From Patulibacter minatonensis DSM 18081 (GTDB taxonomy: Bacteria; Actinomycetota; Thermoleophilia; Solirubrobacterales; Solirubrobacteraceae), in the NCBI RefSeq assembly GCF_000519325.1, contig NZ_KI912613.1:13874-48073 (forward strand): a stretch of DNA of 34,200 nt, given 5' to 3'. The number at the start of each line of letters is the position of its first letter. The stretch's first letter is position 1. Under the pieces are notes generated by a model, which was given only the letters and a program-made list of their open reading frames with translations, was not told the origin of the DNA and did not search any database. Below, in pieces: positions 22,216-30,778 of the stretch. A program made the translations under genes and the position numbers.

Positions 22216-24318
22216 GTGCTGCGTCCACGCTCCCGACCACTGCTCGTCACCGCCCTCGCCGGTGCGGGCCTCCTCGGCCTGGCGGCCCCCGGAGGAGCGT
22301 CCGCGGCGGCGAGCCCGAAGTACCCGAAGTACCTTCCCGAGTGCCGCCCGGTCGTCGCCGTGAACGTGCGCGGCTCCGGGCAGACCGGACCGACGGACCT
22401 CCGCCACCCCCGCCACGGGATGCCGCAGGAGGATCCGGCCAGGACCGTGCTCACGGATCTCTCCTCGCTCGTCGGCGCCGACGTCTGGGCCAACGTGTCG
22501 ATGACCGACGTCCCGTACGCGGCGATCAAGGTCGGCAAGGGCGGCTTCTACTACACGATGGAGTACGACGTCAGCAGGAAGGACGGCGAAGGCAGCCTCG
22601 GCCTCGTCCTGAGCGCCCTGAACTCGAAGTGCCCCGGCGCGCAGGTCATCCTCACCGGGTACTCGCAGGGCGCCGACGCGATCGGCGACGAGCTCCCGCG
22701 CGTCGCCCCGGACGTCCGGAAGAAGATCCTCGGTGTCGTGCTCTTCGGCGACCCGCGGTTCAACCCGTCGTCACGGGCGGTGAAGGGCTCGTTCAACCCC
22801 GACCGCAGCGGCGTCCGCGGGTCCCGGCCGGAGTTCCCCGCCGAGGTCCCGGTGGTCTCGTACTGCCGCAGCCTCGACCCCGTGTGCCAGGGGCCGATCG
22901 GCTTTCGCATCGTCGGCGGAGGTCTCGGGGGACTCACGCCCACGGTCGTCACGGAGGGATTCGACGTGAACGCTCACCTCCGCTACCCCGAGGACGAGGC
23001 GCACAAGGCGGCGCAGTGGCTGCGCGCCCGTCTGTCGGACCGCGGCCTGCTCGGCCTGTCCCGTCCCACGGCGTCCCTGACGCCGCTCGACGTGAGCTTC
23101 GTGATCGACTCCACCGGATCGATGGACGACGCCATCTCGAGCGTTCGTGACGACGTCGCAGCGATCCGGGCCCAGCTGGCGTCGCAGACGACGTCGTTCC
23201 AGGCGGCGCTGACCGAGTACCGCGACGAGCCCGACGAGGACTCCGCCTTCCAGGCACGTCTCGTCACCGATCTGACACCCGATGCCGACACGTTCGCCGC
23301 AGCGCTCGGGCGCCTCGACGCGGACGGCGGCGGCGACTGGGCCGAGTCCGTCTTCGCGGGGCTGAACCAGGGCCTCGCCGTCAGCTGGCGCGCACCGGCG
23401 TCGAAGGCGGTGGTCCTCGTCGGCGACGCTCCGCCGAAGGACCCGGAACCCGTGACCGGGAGCACGCTCGACGCGACGATCCGACGGGCCAACCTGCTGG
23501 GCGTCCCGGTCCACACCATGGTCGTCGGCGACGACACGGACACGCAGGCGGCCTTCTCCGCGATCTCCCAGCGGACCTCGGGCACGTCGGTGACGGTCGG
23601 CGACCCGGGCCAGGTCGCCCAGTCGATCATCGCCACGCTGCAGCGCAACGCCGGTGCCCCGACCGCCGCCCGCACCCGGACGGCGGCTCGCCCGCGCACC
23701 GCCGGGGACGGTGGCGAGGGCACCGGCGGCTTCGTCGGTGTCCCGGTGCGGTTCTCGGCCGCGAGCTCCGACAGCCCGCTCGGCGACACCCTCACCTACG
23801 CCTGGGACTTCGGCGACGGCCAGACGGCCACGACGGCTTCGCCGGTCGTGGCCCACACGTACGCCGCGCCCTACACCGGGGACGTCACGCTGACCGTCAC
23901 CGACTCGCAGGGCCGCGCCGGCCGCGCCGTACGGCCCGTCGGGATCGGCGCCGGCGCCCCGGCTGCGGTCGGCCCCGCCACGGGGATCAACGTCCGTCGC
24001 GAGCCCGGTGCGCTCCGCATCCGTTGGAAGCGCCCCCTGGCGGGGGCCCCGGCGGTCTACCGCGTCATGAACGGGTCCGCGGTGCTCGCGACGCTGAGCC
24101 CGAAGAAGGACCGCCCGGCCTATTCCTTGACGCTCGATCGCGTGCCGCGGTGCACCCGCCTGCGTCTGCGCGTCGCCACCTCCGACGCACTGGGCCGGAC
24201 GGCGCAGTCCGTCCGCACCGGCTCGGTCGTCGTCCGGCCCGCCAAGCGCACGACGGTCCGGCGTCACGGCCGTCGGGCGGTGCGGCTCGTCGAAGGGCGC
24301 TGCCCGAAGCGCCGCTGA
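22216..24318 (+). CDS. Secreted cutinase-like esterase fused to vWA, PKD and Fn3-like domains
   Basis: This 700-aa exported multidomain protein starts with a signal peptide (RPLLVTALAGAGLLGLAA). The cutinase/Culp alpha/beta-hydrolase has Ser150 in LTGYSQGADAIG, Asp in SYCRSLDPVCQG and His in NAHLRYPED, so the triad is complete. A von Willebrand A domain follows, with MIDAS DSTGSM in SFVIDSTGSMDDAISS, then a Thr/Arg-rich linker, a PKD domain (YAWDFGDGQ and VTLTVTDSQGR) and a fibronectin-III-like end with a very basic tail (RRHGRR, CPKRR). GTG 22216 directly precedes the signal peptide; an in-frame ATG at 22180 would add 12 residues. The esterase would act on lipid or polyester substrates, and vWA/PKD probably give adhesion or metal-dependent protein contacts. 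I do not know this exact architecture. Confidence 0.85.
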   Translation: MLRPRSRPLLVTALAGAGLLGLAAPGGASAAASPKYPKYLPECRPVVAVNVRGSGQTGPTDLRHPRHGMPQEDPARTVLTDLSSLVGADVWANVSMTDVPYAAIKVGKGGFYYTMEYDVSRKDGEGSLGLVLSALNSKCPGAQVILTGYSQGADAIGDELPRVAPDVRKKILGVVLFGDPRFNPSSRAVKGSFNPDRSGVRGSRPEFPAEVPVVSYCRSLDPVCQGPIGFRIVGGGLGGLTPTVVTEGFDVNAHLRYPEDEAHKAAQWLRARLSDRGLLGLSRPTASLTPLDVSFVIDSTGSMDDAISSVRDDVAAIRAQLASQTTSFQAALTEYRDEPDEDSAFQARLVTDLTPDADTFAAALGRLDADGGGDWAESVFAGLNQGLAVSWRAPASKAVVLVGDAPPKDPEPVTGSTLDATIRRANLLGVPVHTMVVGDDTDTQAAFSAISQRTSGTSVTVGDPGQVAQSIIATLQRNAGAPTAARTRTAARPRTAGDGGEGTGGFVGVPVRFSAASSDSPLGDTLTYAWDFGDGQTATTASPVVAHTYAAPYTGDVTLTVTDSQGRAGRAVRPVGIGAGAPAAVGPATGINVRREPGALRIRWKRPLAGAPAVYRVMNGSAVLATLSPKKDRPAYSLTLDRVPRCTRLRLRVATSDALGRTAQSVRTGSVVVRPAKRTTVRRHGRRAVRLVEGRCPKRR

Positions 24319-24328
24319 GACGGTTCAC

Positions 24329-24350
24329 GGGACGGCCGCGGGGCCGTCCC
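24329..24350 (+). terminator. Hairpin after the cutinase-fusion gene
   Basis: GGGACGGCC and GGCCGTCCC form a perfect 9-bp stem with a 4-nt loop, 11 nt after the stop. No U-tract follows. Confidence 0.6.
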
Positions 24351-24432
24351 GAATACCGGCCGGCTTCGTCCGTGTCAAGCACCGCCCGCACGACTGCGGG
24401 GGGTCGGGGCGGGGCGGGAGGGTCCGCATCCC

Positions 24433-24438
24433 TATCCT
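24433..24438 (+). promoter_or_regulatory. -10 element TATCCT upstream of typA
   Basis: TATCCT lies 10 nt before the ATG. The intervening TCCCCGTCGC is pyrimidine-rich and contains no Shine-Dalgarno, so the leader is absent or only a few bases long. Confidence 0.5.
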
Positions 24439-24448
24439 TCCCCGTCGC

Positions 24449-26293
<1,845 letters not shown>

Positions 26294-26317
26294 GCCCCCG
26301 CGGCCCCGCCCCGACGC

Positions 26318-26887
26318 TCACCGACGGACGACCCGGAGCTCCACCCGGCGGTTGCGGGCCCGGCCGTCGGGATCGTCCTCGCCGTCGGGCGTCGTCTCGT
26401 CGGCCACCGGATCGTCCTCCCCGCGGCCCGTGGCGACGATCCGGACCACGCCCGGCAGCCCGGGGCGCAGGACGGCCGCGACCGCCCGCGCCCGACGTCG
26501 CGAGAGCGCCCGGTTGACCGCGTCGTCCCCGACGCCGTCGGTGTGGCCGACCACGCGCAGGACCCCCGTCCCGGTCGCGACCGACCGGGCGAGCCGGACG
26601 AGCGCCCGCCGGCCCACGGGCCGCACGGACGCCCGGCCGAAGTCGAAGAGGACGTCGGCCGGCACGGCCGTGCGCCCCCGACGCGGACGCGGCGCGACCG
26701 GCCGGACGGTCGACCCCGGCCGCAGCAGCTCGATCGGGGCGGAGAGTGGGACGACGGACGCGGCGAGCTCGTCGGCGGTCGGCTCGGCCTGCGCCGCGCC
26801 TCCGCCGGCGAGGAGCACCGCGACGCCGAGGACACCGACGGCGACGCCCCGGAGCACCCCGGCCGGGGTGCTGCCGACGACGGTCAT
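26318..26887 (-). CDS. OmpA-family C-terminal domain protein
   Basis: This 189-aa exported protein has a signal peptide (LRGVAVGVLGVAVLLAGGG) and a C-terminal OmpA/MotB-like peptidoglycan-binding domain. Domain landmarks are VLFDFGRASVRPVGRRALVR, LRVVGHTDGVGDDAVNRALS, RRRARAVAAVL, VATGRGEDDPVADE and ARNRRVELRV, including the conserved Asp/Arg residues that hold diaminopimelate. It has no outer-membrane barrel, as in other Gram-positive-type OmpA-domain proteins, so it probably tethers a partner to the wall. The ATG overlaps the stop of the upstream lipoprotein gene (ATGA), so the two are made together. Confidence 0.9.
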   Translation of the reverse strand: MTVVGSTPAGVLRGVAVGVLGVAVLLAGGGAAQAEPTADELAASVVPLSAPIELLRPGSTVRPVAPRPRRGRTAVPADVLFDFGRASVRPVGRRALVRLARSVATGTGVLRVVGHTDGVGDDAVNRALSRRRARAVAAVLRPGLPGVVRIVATGRGEDDPVADETTPDGEDDPDGRARNRRVELRVVRR

Positions 26888-27600
26888 CGGCGGGTCACCG
26901 GGACCTCGCGGAAGACCGGCCAGCTCCCGACCTGGACGTCCATCGCGTCCACGCCCTCGGGCGGCGCGGCGAACATCCAGCTCGCGTCCATGGCCTGCCC
27001 CTCGCCGCTCTGGCCCGCGAAGTTCATGTCCGCGAGCTCCTCGCCCTCGCTGTCCTGGAGCGGCAGGTGGCGCCGGAGGTGGACGGGGTCGATCAGCTGG
27101 GCGCTGACGGTGTCCGTGTTCCTCCCCGGATTGATGTCGTAGAGCGCCGGGGCGGACGGGGGCGAGCCGCCATCGGTGCGCGGCTCCTCGTAGTCCCAGT
27201 CGTGCAGGACGGCGGTGAAGCGCAGGGTGGCGACGCGCCCCCGGACCGTCAGCCCGCGGATCAGGAGGTCCGCCCGCGGGCGCGTCGACGTCCGTGCGTC
27301 GGGCGCCCGGCGGACCGCCACCGTGCGGCGGGCGACGACGTCGCGGTCCTCCGCGCCGCCCGGCCACGCGGCCGAGCGGTCCGCGCCGCGCGTCCCCGCC
27401 CGCACGGCGGCGGTCCCGGCAGGGGCGGACGCGGCGTCCGGGTCCGCGCCGGAGCCGCCGCACGCCGCGAGCGGGGCCAACGAGCTCGTCGCGACGACCA
27501 TCAGCGCGAACCGGCGGGCCCGGCGGCCGGAGGTGCCGGGCCGGCGGGGACGGGACGGTCCGTCGGAGGTGGGCAGGCGTCCTGCGGGGCGGTCGGGCAT
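26884..27600 (-). CDS. Lipoprotein co-translated with the OmpA-domain protein
   Basis: This 238-aa predicted lipoprotein has a long basic n-region, a hydrophobic stretch FALMVVATSSLAPLAAC with lipobox Cys47, then an Ala/Gly-rich spacer. The folded part, from about residue 105, has LIRGLTVRGRVATLRFTAV and ALYDINPGRNTDTVSAQLID, then FAGQSGEGQAMDASWMFAA and a final VGSWPVFREVPVTRR; it looks like a beta-rich domain. I know no named family for it. The 4-bp overlap with the OmpA gene suggests that the pair forms a membrane-to-wall complex. The start is supported by TAGCGT 7 nt upstream. Confidence 0.82.
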   Translation of the reverse strand: MPDRPAGRLPTSDGPSRPRRPGTSGRRARRFALMVVATSSLAPLAACGGSGADPDAASAPAGTAAVRAGTRGADRSAAWPGGAEDRDVVARRTVAVRRAPDARTSTRPRADLLIRGLTVRGRVATLRFTAVLHDWDYEEPRTDGGSPPSAPALYDINPGRNTDTVSAQLIDPVHLRRHLPLQDSEGEELADMNFAGQSGEGQAMDASWMFAAPPEGVDAMDVQVGSWPVFREVPVTRR

Positions 27601-27607
27601 GGCCTCG

Positions 27608-27613
27608 ACGCTA
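27608..27613 (-). promoter_or_regulatory. -10 element TAGCGT of the lipoprotein gene
   Basis: On the minus strand TAGCGT is followed by 7 nt (CGAGGCC) and the ATG at 27600, the leaderless geometry seen elsewhere in this window. Confidence 0.55.
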
Positions 27614-27628
27614 GGGACGACGGTGTTG

Positions 27629-27670
27629 CACGGGACCCGCGAACCGCACCGACTTCGTGCCGGTCCCGTG
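27629..27670. promoter_or_regulatory. Long inverted repeat in a divergent promoter region
   Basis: CACGGGACC (27629-27637) and GGTCCCGTG (27662-27670) are perfect 9-bp arms 24 nt apart. A smaller GCAC/GTGC pair lies inside. It sits between the divergent lipoprotein and SanA genes, upstream of both -10 elements, so a shared operator is plausible. Confidence 0.45.
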
Positions 27671-27737
27671 ACGCCCCGCGACACGGCGCGCCGGACCGCG
27701 CGCGCACGACCCGGCGCGGGGCCGCGGACGGCGGGGG

Positions 27738-27743
27738 TACGCT
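27738..27743 (+). promoter_or_regulatory. -10 element TACGCT of the SanA-like gene
   Basis: TACGCT is followed by 6 nt (GCACGC) and the ATG at 27750, predicting a leaderless transcript. Confidence 0.6.
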
Positions 27744-27749
27744 GCACGC

Positions 27750-29516
27750 ATGCGTGCGTTCCCGCGATCACGGCTCGCCCGGCTCGTCCTCGGGCTCGTG
27801 CTCGCCGTCGCCGCCGTCGTGTCCGCGACCAACGGCTACGTGCTCGCCCGCGGCACCGGCGGAACCGACGACGTCGCCCGGGTGCGCCCGGCGCAGACCG
27901 CGATCGTCCTCGGTGCGCTCGTGAACCCCGACGGCCGGATGAGCGGGATGCTGCAGGACCGCGTCGACCGGGCCCTGCAGCTGTGGCGGTCCGGCAAGGT
28001 CCGCCGGATCCTCGTCTCCGGGGATCACCTGACGTGGGGCTACGACGAGCCCGACACCATGCGCCGGGCCCTCCAGGCCGCCGGCGTTCCCGGCCGCGCG
28101 ATCTTCACCGACCACGCCGGGGTCGACACGCGGGCGACGATGGTGCGCGCCCGCGAGGTCTTCGGGGTCCGCGACGCGATCGTCGTCACGCAGGGCTTCC
28201 ACATGGCCCGCGCGCTGTACCTCGGACGTGCGTCGGGCCTCGACGTCCAGGGCGTGACGAGCGACCTGCACCACTACGGACGACAGGGCCAGAGGAGCGA
28301 CCTGCGCGAGATCCTCGCCCGGACGAAGAGCGTGGTGACGCAGGTGACGGACGCGCACGTGCTGCTGGGGCCGCCGCACCCGATCGCGGGCGACGGCCGC
28401 GGCAGCTGGGGTCCGACGGGACCGCCACGGGCGTCGCGCACGACGCCCGCTCCGCGCCAGGCGCACCCCGCGGGGTCGAACAACCGTCGACCACGCGAAT
28501 CCAGTCGGCCTCCGCGGTCGAAGAATCAGGGCCGGGCCGTCCTCGCGCGCGCGGGAGTCGCCGGCGCACGACCTCCGGGGTGGACCAGTCCGCACCGGAG
28601 CCGACGCGGTCACGGGGCCCCGACCCGGACCTGCCTCGGACCCACCCCAGCCCGCCGACCCGCCAGGACCAGCAGTGAAGCCGACCAGCAGGTATTCCGC
28701 AGCGCCGGCCACCGGTTCGCCGGGCGGGGTCCACCGGTTCGTGGTGCCCACGGAGCACGGCGCACCACCGGACGGCGGCGACCGGGCTCGGGTCCACTCG
28801 CCGAGCGAGCTCCGCGCCGAGGCCCTCTCTGTCCTCGAGCGGACGAGGAGCATCGGCCCGTCGCTGCGTCGCGGCTCGCGTCAGGCCATCGACGAGATCG
28901 ACGCGCTGACCGCGTCGATCCGGCTCCTCCAGGAACGGGTCGACGCCGCCGCCCGACGGCCGCAGGGCGTCGCCGCCGCGACGGAGCTGGTCGCCGCCCG
29001 TCGCTGCATCCAGGCGTCGCTCACCGTCGTCCTGGACCTGCTCGCCGAGCTCGACCACTGACGCCGACCCCGGGCCCGTCCCGGTCGACCACTGCGGATT
29101 CCCACGGAGGGGGCCTATACGGCTCCGTACGAGCCCCGTATCATGCCCGTGCGCGTCCGCCCGCAAGGCGGCGCCCACGCCCTGCAACCCGCTGTCGGGG
29201 ATCCGCCGCATGTCCGCATCACGCTCCCCGATCGAACGCCGTCCCGCCGTCCCGCAGCCCCGGACCGTCGAGGCCGGCGCCGCCGGTCAGGACCCGGCGT
29301 CAGCCCGCCGGGCCGCCGACGCGCTGGACCGCCTGCGCAGCCAGCTCTCGGCAACGCAGGACGTCCTCGACGACTTCCTCGTGCGACTCGACGAGGCCGG
29401 GCGCACCGACCCCGACTGATCGCGGGCTGCGGCGGCGACACCTTCCGCCGGGCGCCGGCCGATCGATGAGTCGGTGCAGGCCCGTCCCACGCGGCGTCGC
29501 ACGGCCGGTGGGCTAG
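27750..29516 (+). CDS. SanA/YdcF-like (DUF218) membrane protein with run-on frame, probable frameshift near 28408
   Basis: The real domain is about the first 218 residues. It has an N-terminal anchor helix (LVLGLVLAVAAVVSATNGY) and the DUF218 fold: AIVLGALVNPDGRMSGMLQD, RRILVSGDH, EPDTMRRAL, DTRATMVRA and VVTQGFHMARALYL. It ends with GPPHPIAGDGRGSW, where SanA-type proteins normally stop. SanA affects envelope barrier function in enterics. As given, the frame continues to 29516 through two other small genes as Pro/Arg-rich sequence with poor third-position G/C bias, so I do not believe that tail. Adding one G to the GGGG run at 28408-28411 would instead give a frame ending at 28678 (about 309 aa) with a GTGA overlap to the next gene. 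Confidence 0.7.
   Translation: MRAFPRSRLARLVLGLVLAVAAVVSATNGYVLARGTGGTDDVARVRPAQTAIVLGALVNPDGRMSGMLQDRVDRALQLWRSGKVRRILVSGDHLTWGYDEPDTMRRALQAAGVPGRAIFTDHAGVDTRATMVRAREVFGVRDAIVVTQGFHMARALYLGRASGLDVQGVTSDLHHYGRQGQRSDLREILARTKSVVTQVTDAHVLLGPPHPIAGDGRGSWGPTGPPRASRTTPAPRQAHPAGSNNRRPRESSRPPRSKNQGRAVLARAGVAGARPPGWTSPHRSRRGHGAPTRTCLGPTPARRPARTSSEADQQVFRSAGHRFAGRGPPVRGAHGARRTTGRRRPGSGPLAERAPRRGPLCPRADEEHRPVAASRLASGHRRDRRADRVDPAPPGTGRRRRPTAAGRRRRDGAGRRPSLHPGVAHRRPGPARRARPLTPTPGPSRSTTADSHGGGLYGSVRAPYHARARPPARRRPRPATRCRGSAACPHHAPRSNAVPPSRSPGPSRPAPPVRTRRQPAGPPTRWTACAASSRQRRTSSTTSSCDSTRPGAPTPTDRGLRRRHLPPGAGRSMSRCRPVPRGVARPVG
28675..29061 (+). CDS. Small helical protein of unknown function
   Basis: This 128-aa protein has no recognised family. 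After a disordered Pro/Gly-rich N-terminus of about 40 residues it is helical: SELRAEALSVLERTRSIGPS, RQAIDEIDALTASIRLLQER and RCIQASLTVVLDLLAELDH, with hydrophobic spacing of a coiled coil. Third-position G/C bias in this frame is strong, supporting it over the frame running through from the SanA gene. The GTG has AGGA 6 nt upstream. Its last helix resembles the end of the 69-aa protein encoded 148 bp downstream (TQDVLDDFLVRLDEAG), so the two may be distant paralogues. Confidence 0.65.
   Translation: MKPTSRYSAAPATGSPGGVHRFVVPTEHGAPPDGGDRARVHSPSELRAEALSVLERTRSIGPSLRRGSRQAIDEIDALTASIRLLQERVDAAARRPQGVAAATELVAARRCIQASLTVVLDLLAELDH
29118..29140. promoter_or_regulatory. Inverted repeat and possible promoter before the 69-aa gene
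   Basis: TACGGCTC, then CGTAC, then GAGCCCCGTA form an imperfect dyad (a two-base bulge in the right arm). It overlaps the TATCAT hexamer at 29139-29144, which could be a -10 giving a leader of about 60 nt. Confidence 0.35.
29210..29419 (+). CDS. Small helical protein of unknown function (69 aa)
   Basis: No known family is recognised. After a short Pro/Arg-rich N-terminus, the region DPASARRAADALDRLRSQLS and ATQDVLDDFLVRLDEAG is predicted to be two amphipathic helices. GGGGA lies about 10 nt before the ATG, and third positions are strongly G/C. It resembles the C-terminal helix of the 128-aa protein upstream. It is probably a small cytosolic accessory protein; function cannot be assigned. 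Confidence 0.6.
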   Translation: MSASRSPIERRPAVPQPRTVEAGAAGQDPASARRAADALDRLRSQLSATQDVLDDFLVRLDEAGRTDPD

Positions 29517-29519
29517 CCT
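29514..29519 (+). promoter_or_regulatory. -10 element TAGCCT of the DUF3253 gene
   Basis: TAGCCT is followed by 6 nt (CGGCGC) and the ATG at 29526, with no ribosome-binding site between. Confidence 0.6.
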
Positions 29520-29525
29520 CGGCGC

Positions 29526-29780
29526 ATGGCCGTCCCGTCCGACGCACGCATCGCCGACGCGATCGACCGGCTCCTGGACGGCCGGGCCGACGGGACGACG
29601 ATCTGCCCGTCGGAGGCCGCCCGCGCCCTGCGGCCGGACGGCGACTGGCGCGCCCTGATGGACGACGTGCGGCGGGTCGCGGCCGACGAGGCCGCGGCGG
29701 GCCGGCTCGAGGTGCGACAGGGCGGCGAGCGCGTAGATCCGGCCGGTGCACGGGGGCCGATCCGCCTCGCGCGCCCGTGA
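29526..29780 (+). CDS. DUF3253 family protein
   Basis: This 84-aa protein matches the small DUF3253 family: RIADAIDRLLDGRADGTTIC leading into PSEAARALRPDGDWRALMDD, VRRVAADEAAAGRLEVRQGG and the terminal VDPAGARGPIRLARP. The arrangement of helices and a short beta wing, with ICPSEVAR-like and GRLxVxQxG blocks, suggests a winged-helix fold, but no function is established. Length is typical. The start is fixed by a -10 hexamer 6 nt upstream. The stop codon is part of a hairpin that also contains the stop of the convergent SDR gene. Confidence 0.88.
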   Translation: MAVPSDARIADAIDRLLDGRADGTTICPSEAARALRPDGDWRALMDDVRRVAADEAAAGRLEVRQGGERVDPAGARGPIRLARP

Positions 29781-29801
29781 ACGGGCGGACGTTCCCGTTC
29801 A
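29778..29801. terminator. Bidirectional hairpin containing both convergent stop codons
   Basis: TGAACGGG (29778-29785) and CCCGTTCA (29794-29801) are perfectly complementary around an 8-nt loop. The first three bases are the DUF3253 stop, and the last three are the SDR stop read on the other strand. Confidence 0.6.
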
Positions 29802-30704
29802 GTCTGGCGTGTTCGCCCCGAACCGGCGGTCGAGCGCGCGGGACTCGCGGTCCATCCGGGGCAGCAGGCGGTGCCCGAGCAGCCCCATCGTCGCCTCGCC
29901 CGCGCGGCTCGTCAGCACCGGGCGGGTCCAGCGGAGGATGCCCAGCCCGCGGGGCACCATGACCCTGCGGCGCCGGTCCGCGATCCCGTCGGCGAGCGCT
30001 GCGGCGGCGACCTCGGGGGACGTCGTCGCGCGCAGGGGCCACGGCAGGCGACGGCGCAGCAGCCGCAGCGACGGCAGCAGCGCATCGACGTCGCGCACGA
30101 GGTCGGTGTCGACCCAGCCGAGGTAGGCGCAGCCGACGCTGACCCCCGTCGGCCGCAGCTCCTGCGAGAGCGCGTCGGCGAAGGCCTCCACGCCCGCCTT
30201 GCTCGCGGTGTAGGCGGCCATGCCCGCGGTCGGCCCCAGAGCGGACGACGAGGAGACGACGAGGACGTGCCCGCGGGCGTCGATCACCGGATCGAGCGCG
30301 GCGCCGACGGTCCGGACGACGCCCTGGAGGTTGACGTCGATCGTGCGCAGCAGGTCCTCGGTGCGTGACCCCGCGACCGTCCCGAGGTTGACGATCCCGG
30401 CGTTGGCGACCACGACGTCGAGGCCCCCGAAGCGCTCGACGGCCCCCGCGACGGCGGACCACACGGCGTCGAGGTCGCGGACGTCGGCGGGGAACCACGC
30501 GTGCGGGCCGGCGGCGGGGGCCTGGTCGTCGAGCTCGGTGCACAGCGCCGCGAGCCGTTCGTCCTCGAGTCCCACGAGCGCCACCCGCGCCCCGCGTGCA
30601 GCGAGGTCCCTCGCGAGCGCCGCCCCGATCCCCCGGGCCGCACCGGTGATCAGGACGCGTCGGCCGGCGAGGCCTTCCGGGAACGGCCGGGCGCGAGGCG
30701 ACAT
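29799..30704 (-). CDS. Short-chain dehydrogenase/reductase
   Basis: This 301-aa NAD(P)-dependent oxidoreductase is of the classical SDR type. The Rossmann motif VLITGAARGIGAALARDLAA and an NADP-type basic region open the domain. DVRDLDAVW, NAGIVNLGTV, Ser in VVSSSSALG and the catalytic YTASK (Tyr-x-x-x-Lys) follow. The C-terminal extension (RRRRVMVPRGLGILRWTRPV then LTSRAGEATMGLLGHRLLPR) resembles the amphipathic tail of membrane-associated SDRs acting on lipids or sterols. ATG 30704 was chosen at the start of homology; no good ribosome site or TANNNT hexamer is seen, and an in-frame GTG at 30761 is possible. Substrate is unknown. The divergent neighbour is the repeat protein gene. Confidence 0.9.
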   Translation of the reverse strand: MSPRARPFPEGLAGRRVLITGAARGIGAALARDLAARGARVALVGLEDERLAALCTELDDQAPAAGPHAWFPADVRDLDAVWSAVAGAVERFGGLDVVVANAGIVNLGTVAGSRTEDLLRTIDVNLQGVVRTVGAALDPVIDARGHVLVVSSSSALGPTAGMAAYTASKAGVEAFADALSQELRPTGVSVGCAYLGWVDTDLVRDVDALLPSLRLLRRRLPWPLRATTSPEVAAAALADGIADRRRRVMVPRGLGILRWTRPVLTSRAGEATMGLLGHRLLPRMDRESRALDRRFGANTPD

Positions 30705-30778
30705 CGGGTCAGGGTCCCATGTCCGGTCCGGGAACGCCGCGGTGCATCCGGGGGCGACCACCGACTCGGACCTCCAGC

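Noticed and set aside
20103-23150. 1015-aa plus-strand open frame
   Set aside because: Arg/Gly-rich shadow of the MMPL gene and of the reverse-strand protease; no recognisable domain.
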